Assembly: GCF_019711595.1 (NCBI RefSeq)
Contig: NZ_JAIGNR010000003.1
Coordinates: 186,001-250,000 of the forward strand
DNA from: Qipengyuania sphaerica
GTDB taxonomy: Bacteria > Pseudomonadota > Alphaproteobacteria > Sphingomonadales > Sphingomonadaceae
Length of the DNA stretch: 64,000 nucleotides
Direction of reading: 5' to 3'
In this document: positions 59,838 through 64,000 of the stretch, one piece after another
Position numbering within the stretch: the first letter of the stretch is position 1
Layout: the number at the start of each line of letters is the position of its first letter
Notes under the pieces: generated by a model
What the model was told of the DNA's origin: nothing
Database searches by the model: none
What the model saw: the letters and a program-made list of their open reading frames with translations, nothing else
Made by a program: the position numbers and the translations under genes

Positions 59838-60527
59838 ATGCGTGAGATCGTTTTCGACACCGAAACCACCGGCCTCGACCCCAAGACGGGTGACCGGATG
59901 GTAGAAATCGGCTGCGTCGAGATGGTCAATCTCGTGCCCACCGGGAACACTTTCCACGCTTATTACAATCCCGAACGCGACATGCCTGCGGGCGCCGAGG
60001 CAGTGCACGGCCTCTCGAGCGCGTTCCTTTCCGACAAACCGCTGTTTCGCGAAACCTTCCAGGAACTGCTCGACTTCATCGGCGATGCGCCACTGGTGGC
60101 GCATAATGCCGGGTTCGACTTCGGCTTCCTCAATGCCGAGCTCGCCCTGATCGAGCGGGAAGCGGTCTGTATGACCCGCATGGTCGACACGGTGCAGCTG
60201 GCCAAGAAGAAGCATCCGGGCGCGAAGCTGTCGCTCGATGCGCTTTGCACGCGCTACGGTATCGATCGCAGCCACCGCGTGAAACATGGCGCGCTGCTCG
60301 ATGCCGAATTGCTCGCGCAGGTCTATGTCGAGCTGAAGGGCGGGCGACAGATCGGCCTCGGCCTCGCCGCCGAACCTGAAAAGATGGAAACGCCGCTGGA
60401 AGCGGTCGCCGTGCGCAAGGCCCCCGAGGGCCCGCGCCGCGAACCGCGCCCGCACGCGCCGACGCCGGAAGAACTGGCGCGGCACAGGAAATTCATGTCG
60501 GGGATCGAAAACCCTCTCTGGGGGTAA
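59838..60527 (+). CDS. dnaQ: DNA polymerase III epsilon subunit (3'-5' proofreading exonuclease)
   Basis: DnaQ proofreads replication. The 229-residue protein has Exo I FDTETTGLDP (Asp7, Glu9), Exo II VAHNAGFDFGFLN and Exo III HRVKHGALLDAELL, followed by a flexible linker and a C-terminal segment for binding the alpha subunit. It closes the PPSR-maf-aroE-coaE-dnaQ series that abuts the origin. Confidence 0.96.
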   Translation: MREIVFDTETTGLDPKTGDRMVEIGCVEMVNLVPTGNTFHAYYNPERDMPAGAEAVHGLSSAFLSDKPLFRETFQELLDFIGDAPLVAHNAGFDFGFLNAELALIEREAVCMTRMVDTVQLAKKKHPGAKLSLDALCTRYGIDRSHRVKHGALLDAELLAQVYVELKGGRQIGLGLAAEPEKMETPLEAVAVRKAPEGPRREPRPHAPTPEELARHRKFMSGIENPLWG

Positions 60528-60601
60528 GTCACCGGCAACGACACGTCGGCTGACGGGGCCGGAGGAACACGTCGGGGCGCGCAAGAAGGAGAACGACGCT
60601 T

Positions 60602-61174
60602 ATGGATATCCGTGTTTCGGGCCACCAGATCGACACCGGCGCTGCGCTGCAGACCCATGTCGAGGACCGACTGGAAGGCATCGTCGAGAAGTATTTCAAC
60701 CGCGCGATCTCCAGCCATGTGACGTTTGGCAAGGCGGCGGGCGGCGCTTTCTCCTCCGACATCGTGACCCATGTGATGCAGGGCCTGATCCTAAAGGGCC
60801 ATGCCGAGGCGCATGACGTCCACCAGGCCTTCGACGCGGCAGCCGCGAAGATCGAAAAGCAGCTGCGCCGCTACAAGCGCCGGATCAAGGACCGCCACGA
60901 ACAGGCCGATCATGCGATGCGCGAACAGGAAGCGGCTTATACGATCTTCGCCGCTCCCGAGCCCGATACCGAGGAAGAGGTCCAGCACGACAGTCCGCCG
61001 GTTATCGCCGAAACCAGCGCCATGATCCCCGAATGTTCGGTCGCCGACGCGGTGATGCTGCTCGATCTACAGAACTCCAATGCGCTGTTCTTCAAGAACG
61101 GCGCGACCGAAAAGCACAACATGGTCTATCGCCGTGCCGACGGCTCGATCGGCTGGGTCGAGCCGCGCAGCTGA
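60602..61174 (+). CDS. hpf: Ribosome hibernation promoting factor, long form
   Basis: HPF inactivates ribosomes in stationary phase. The 190-residue protein is the long form: an N-terminal ribosome-binding domain (1-105, MDIRVSGHQIDTGAALQTHVEDRL, RYKRRIKDRH) and a C-terminal dimerisation domain (about 130-188, SVADAVMLLDLQNSNALFFKN, VYRRADGSIGWVEP) that can join two 70S ribosomes directly. GAAGGAG precedes the ATG by 11 bp. In relatives its regulation is growth-phase dependent. Confidence 0.95.
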   Translation: MDIRVSGHQIDTGAALQTHVEDRLEGIVEKYFNRAISSHVTFGKAAGGAFSSDIVTHVMQGLILKGHAEAHDVHQAFDAAAAKIEKQLRRYKRRIKDRHEQADHAMREQEAAYTIFAAPEPDTEEEVQHDSPPVIAETSAMIPECSVADAVMLLDLQNSNALFFKNGATEKHNMVYRRADGSIGWVEPRS

Positions 61175-61184
61175 GGAATTTGCG

Positions 61185-61643
61185 ATGAGCGGGGAGGCAA
61201 GCAGCGGAGCCGAGCGGCACTGGCGTGCGCTCGAGGGTCTTTATGCCTCCGCCCCGGTGAATGCCAAATTCGATTCTTCGCTCGAGGTGCTGGGAGAAGG
61301 CTCCTCGCGCATAACCTTCGAAGTCACCGAAAGCTCTTTTCATGCGGCAGGCGCAGCCCACGGGACGATCTATTTCAAGATGCTCGACGATGCCGCCTTC
61401 TATGCTGCGAATACGCTGGTGACCGACCGCTTCCTTCTCACCACCTCGTTCAATCTCCACTTCACCAAGCCGGTGCGCGAGGGCAAGGTCGTGGCCGAGG
61501 GGCGCTGGGTCAGCGGGCGCAAACGCGTCTTCGTCGCCGAATCGCGGTTGGTCGATGCCGAGGGTGACGAGATCGGGCGCGGAACCGGCACTTTCATGAA
61601 ATCGCGCATCCCGCTTTCCAGCCTTTCCGGATATTCGGGCTGA
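61185..61643 (+). CDS. PaaI-like hotdog thioesterase
   Basis: This 152-residue hotdog-fold protein has HAAGAAHGTIYFKMLDDAAFYAAN, with the HG..F..L.D pattern of PaaI thioesterases, and LTTSFNLHFTKPVREGKVVAEG. It probably hydrolyses an acyl- or aryl-CoA. It is followed at once by the DUF1491 gene; the stop TGA and next ATG share one base. Confidence 0.88.
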   Translation: MSGEASSGAERHWRALEGLYASAPVNAKFDSSLEVLGEGSSRITFEVTESSFHAAGAAHGTIYFKMLDDAAFYAANTLVTDRFLLTTSFNLHFTKPVREGKVVAEGRWVSGRKRVFVAESRLVDAEGDEIGRGTGTFMKSRIPLSSLSGYSG

Positions 61644-61981
61644 TGGAAGATGCGCGACTTCCGGCGCACCTCGAAGTGGCCGGTCTGTTGAAGCTCGTAC
61701 AGGGTCTTGGCGGCTTCGGAACGGTGCTGAAAAAGGGCGAAAGGGACGCCGGCACTCTGGTGATATTAACCACTCATAGTGGCAATAATGCACGCCTTTG
61801 GGAACGTATGCCGCAGCTCGACGGTTCGCGGCGCTTTACCTGCACACGAGAGCAAGATACTGACAATCCTAGAGATTTTGACGAGTATGTCGCGAAAAGG
61901 CAACGTCAAGACCCCGACTGCTGGTTCATCGAACTAGACGGTCCCGATGTGGAACGGTTGATAGATTCCGCCCCGCGTTAA
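61643..61981 (+). CDS. DUF1491 family protein
   Basis: This 112-residue protein matches the alphaproteobacterial DUF1491 family (RLPAHLEVAGLLKLVQGLGGFGTVLKKGERDAGTL.., PDCWFIELDG). The function is unknown; no signal peptide. Its ATG overlaps the stop of the thioesterase gene (TGATG), so it is translated with it. Confidence 0.85.
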   Translation: MEDARLPAHLEVAGLLKLVQGLGGFGTVLKKGERDAGTLVILTTHSGNNARLWERMPQLDGSRRFTCTREQDTDNPRDFDEYVAKRQRQDPDCWFIELDGPDVERLIDSAPR

Positions 61982-61982
61982 C

Positions 61983-62010
61983 TTGACACAGTTTCAGATG
62001 ATACTATTTG
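61983..62010 (+). promoter_or_regulatory. Candidate promoter of the cell-wall hydrolase gene
   Basis: TTGACA (61983-61988) is a perfect -35; TATTTG (62005-62010) is 16 bp away. It starts directly at the end of the DUF1491 gene and leaves a leader of about 165 nt before the ATG at 62182. The rest of this 200-bp gap shows no RNA gene. Confidence 0.5.
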
Positions 62011-62181
62011 CGGCCCCAGCTTCGATGCGCAGGCGGTCGGGTTGGCAATGGGGTCGACGGACTAGCACGCAGACGGGGAGCCAGCGGCAGGCCCGCTAAC
62101 GGATCGATTTATTCCAGGACGCAAATAACGCGCCACCGATCCCAGCCTGCGCAGCTACTCACCGCCAAGATAAGCGGGATC

Positions 62182-62841
62182 ATGCGTAAGTCTATTTTTG
62201 CTATTGCGGCCACGGCCGCGACAATGGTTGCAACGTTTGCCGGTGCGGAAGAAACCGGCGCCCAAGAACCTCAGACGCTCGCCGAGGCGGTCGTCGAAGA
62301 TACCACCGCAGAAGAAGCGGTTCTCACCGAGGAGGTGGTTCCGGTCTTCGTCAGCGAAGAAGTGGTTCAGGAGCTTCCCGTGGAAGCCGCCCCCGAATAT
62401 TCAGGAAACGTCCCCGCCGCGGCAAACAGCCTGCGCGAACTGGTGTCCGGCATGTCCGCACCGGAGGAACTTTCCGACGAAATGCGCTGCCTTGCAGGCG
62501 CCGTCTATTTCGAATCGCGCGGCGAACCGCTCGCCGGCCAGCTGGCCGTGGCGCAGGTCGTGATCAACCGTGCGGAATCGAGCCGTTTCCCTTCGAGCTA
62601 TTGCGGCGTTGTCTACCAGCGCGCGCAGTTCAGCTTCGTGCGCGGCGGATCCATGCCGCGCATCAAGACCGGCTCGGAAGCGTGGCAGCGCGCAAAAAAG
62701 ATCGCTCGTATCGCGCACCAGGGCCTGTGGGATAGCGAGGCGCAGGATTCGCTCTATTTCCACGCGACCTATGTTAGCCCGCGCTGGGCGCACAAGAAGA
62801 CGCGCCGCGCAGCCATCAAGACGCACATTTTTTACCGTTGA
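62182..62841 (+). CDS. SleB-like cell wall hydrolase
   Basis: The 219-residue protein has a signal peptide (MRKSIFAIAATAATMVATFAGA), a Glu/Val-rich spacer (about 25-80), and a C-terminal Hydrolase_2 domain (about 95-215). The catalytic Glu is in CLAGAVYFESRGEP, with QLAVAQVVINRAES, CGVVYQRAQFSFV and WDSEAQDSLYFHATYVSPRW. It would cut the glycan strand as a lytic transglycosylase or amidase-like enzyme in the periplasm. Confidence 0.9.
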   Translation: MRKSIFAIAATAATMVATFAGAEETGAQEPQTLAEAVVEDTTAEEAVLTEEVVPVFVSEEVVQELPVEAAPEYSGNVPAAANSLRELVSGMSAPEELSDEMRCLAGAVYFESRGEPLAGQLAVAQVVINRAESSRFPSSYCGVVYQRAQFSFVRGGSMPRIKTGSEAWQRAKKIARIAHQGLWDSEAQDSLYFHATYVSPRWAHKKTRRAAIKTHIFYR

Positions 62842-62862
62842 TCGGTAGCGAATGACGAATAT

Positions 62863-62894
62863 GAGGCCGCTGCCTTCGGGTGGCGGCCTCTTTC
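62863..62894 (+). terminator. Intrinsic terminator after the cell wall hydrolase
   Basis: Stem GAGGCCGC/GCGGCCTC with the extra inner pairing CC TTCG GG, followed by TTTC. It is 22 bp after the stop and just before the convergent xth stop. Confidence 0.75.
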
Positions 62895-62901
62895 GTTGGC
62901 G

Positions 62902-63687
62902 CTAGTCGCGGATTTCGACCCAGACCGGGGTGTGATCACTCGCTTTTTCGCGTCCGCGATATTCCTTGTCCACGCCCGCGGCTACCATGCGGTCGGCCAG
63001 TTCGGGCGAAAGCAGCAGGTGGTCGATGCGAAAGCCATGGTCGCGCTGCCATGCGCCCGCCTGGTAGTCCCAGTAGGTCCACACGCCGCCGCGCGGATTG
63101 AGCGTGTCGATTGCGTCGGTCCAGCCATCGGCAAGCATCCGCCTGTAGGCATCGCGGCTTTCCGGCTGCATCAACGCATCGCTGGCCATGGCCTTGGGCG
63201 ACCAGACGTCCTTGTCCTCCGGAATGACGTTGAAATCGCCCAGCACTACTGCGGGCACTTCTTCGGCCCAGATCGAGTGCATGCGTGAGCGCAGCTTCTC
63301 CATCCACGAAAGCTTGTAATCGAACTTGGGCCCGGGATGCGGATTGCCGTTGGGCAGGTAGAGATTGCAGATGCGCACGCCGTTCACTTCGGCCTCGAGA
63401 TAACGCGACTGCTCGCCCTCGCCATCCTTCGGGCCATCGATGCCCAGTCCGCGCTGGATTTCTTTGGGCTCCACGCCCTTGGCGAGGATCGCCACGCCGT
63501 TGAAGCTCTTCTGGCCGTGCCAGATCGCCTGGTATCCGATCTTCTCGAAGTCTTCCGCCGGGAAGCCTTCGTCCATCGTCTTGATTTCCTGCAGGCAAGC
63601 GACGTCGGGCTGGGTTTCGTCCAGCCATTCGAGGAGGCGCGGCAGGCGCGCCTTGATGCCGTTGATGTTGAAAGTGGCGATACGCAT
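62902..63687 (-). CDS. xth: Exodeoxyribonuclease III
   Basis: Exonuclease III cuts at abasic sites and degrades 3' ends of duplex DNA in base-excision repair. The 261-residue protein has NINGIKARLPRLLEWL (7-22), Glu34 in CLQEIK, YLPNGNP, LGDFNVIPEDKD and the C-terminal SDHTPVWVE. ATG at 63687 was preferred over 63699, as the shorter start gives the usual MRIATFNINGIKAR N-terminus. Confidence 0.95.
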   Translation of the reverse strand: MRIATFNINGIKARLPRLLEWLDETQPDVACLQEIKTMDEGFPAEDFEKIGYQAIWHGQKSFNGVAILAKGVEPKEIQRGLGIDGPKDGEGEQSRYLEAEVNGVRICNLYLPNGNPHPGPKFDYKLSWMEKLRSRMHSIWAEEVPAVVLGDFNVIPEDKDVWSPKAMASDALMQPESRDAYRRMLADGWTDAIDTLNPRGGVWTYWDYQAGAWQRDHGFRIDHLLLSPELADRMVAAGVDKEYRGREKASDHTPVWVEIRD

Positions 63688-63725
63688 GGCAGGACCCATG
63701 CCCTAAGCCGCCGCGCGGGTCTAAC

Positions 63726-64000
63726 CTAAATCCCGAAACTCGAACCGCAGCCGCATCCGGCAGCCGCATTGGGATTTTCGACGCGGAAGGCCGCCCCGCC
63801 CAGAGACTCGACGAAATCGACGACGCTGCCCGCCACCAGGTCGAGGCTGACCGGGTCGACTACCAGACGCACGCCATCGGTGTCGCTCACCGAATCGTCG
63901 TCATCGGCACCATCCGCTAGGTCGAACTTGTACTGGAAACCCGAACAGCCCCCGCCCTCTACCGACAGTCGCAGGATCGCGGGTTTCGCCTGCTTTTCGG
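63726..64000 (-). CDS. A-type iron-sulfur carrier (ErpA/IscA-like), 5' end missing
   Basis: The 91 visible residues end in NPNAAAGCGCGSSFGI, the CxC pair of A-type Fe-S carriers, and contain the first Cys in VEGGGCSGFQYKF. Its three conserved Cys thus are all present. It hands clusters to apoproteins. A short acidic insert (DGADDDDSVSD) sits after the first Cys. The gene continues beyond the right edge; whether it is ErpA or IscA/SufA cannot be told. Confidence 0.9.
   Translation of the reverse strand, partial: EKQAKPAILRLSVEGGGCSGFQYKFDLADGADDDDSVSDTDGVRLVVDPVSLDLVAGSVVDFVESLGGAAFRVENPNAAAGCGCGSSFGI

Noticed and set aside
59013..60584. A 523-codon minus-strand frame opposite aroE, coaE and dnaQ
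   Set aside because: It spans three clear genes with catalytic motifs and translational overlaps; mirror-frame artefact.
1..64000. tRNA, rRNA, CRISPR, insertion sequences, integrases and attachment sites
   Set aside because: I looked for T-loop-like GGTTCGANTCC stretches in the gaps, regularly spaced direct repeats, transposase motifs and terminal inverted repeats and found none that hold up. The only direct repeats found are the in-gene repeats of the GIN-domain lipoprotein.

Overview
The window is a gene-dense, GC-rich stretch of alphaproteobacterial chromosome. Sphingomonadales, most likely an Erythrobacteraceae-type organism, fits best. The support is a set of alphaproteobacterial markers (CarD/CdnL, a DUF1013 TrcR-type regulator, DUF1192, DUF1491, DUF6489, a SUV3-like helicase, bactofilin with an M23 peptidase), the gene order hemE / gap / PPSR-maf-aroE-coaE-dnaQ, and GTTCCACGTGGAAC-type parS sites. 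I see no insertion sequence, prophage, CRISPR array, tRNA or rRNA. About 67 protein genes are supported; the first (pdxH) and last (erpA/iscA-type) run off the window.

Layout. 1-6.3 kb: pdxH diverging from a DnaJ-like chaperone, YihY membrane protein and fabI, then two convergent nucleotide-sugar epimerases and a secreted protein. 6.3-11.8 kb: a leftward cluster nadD-rsfS-rlmH-envC-ctpA-dsbB-coq7 joining ribosome silencing and modification, cell-wall control and ubiquinone synthesis. 12-13.7 kb: an M23 peptidase whose gene overlaps that of a bactofilin. 13.7-20.4 kb: acyl-CoA synthetase, TrcR-like regulator, lipoprotein, glycosyltransferase with LpxH-like phosphatase, quinone oxidoreductase, DUF1192. 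20.5-28.2 kb: clpA, S9 peptidase, the ligase-associated exonuclease and ATP-dependent DNA ligase, DUF1993. 28.2-33.1 kb: a tightly overlapping leftward operon hemB - MFS/spermidine-synthase fusion - GNAT - GNAT - gamma carbonic anhydrase. 33.1-45 kb: M23 peptidase, SUV3-like helicase, S4 protein, FdxA, CarD, two lipoproteins, TsaC/Sua5, acyl-CoA dehydrogenase, sorbosone-dehydrogenase-like protein, free Met-(R)-sulfoxide reductase.

44.9-61 kb is the replication-origin domain. Leftward run mnmE-mnmG-rsmG-parA-parB with four parS sites at 46.7-50.0 kb; rho, hemJ and hemE also leftward; then a roughly 300-bp gap (56591-56906) carrying an AT-rich patch, a near-consensus DnaA box, weaker boxes and eight GANTC sites in 221 bp; then rightward PPSR-maf-aroE-coaE-dnaQ-hpf. 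This is the same order as around the Caulobacter crescentus origin, so I infer that the gap is oriC and that ParABS works beside it. The right end holds a PaaI thioesterase, DUF1491 protein, cell-wall hydrolase, exonuclease III and an A-type Fe-S carrier.

Most of the window is ordinary housekeeping sequence. The strongest signals are oriC with its GANTC cluster, the parS sites placed inside genes (one encoding a MFHVE insert in MnmE), terminator or leader hairpins that appear to do double duty (clpA/S9 junction and the TrcR leader), a double hairpin between rsfS and rlmH, and two genes lacking a normal start codon.
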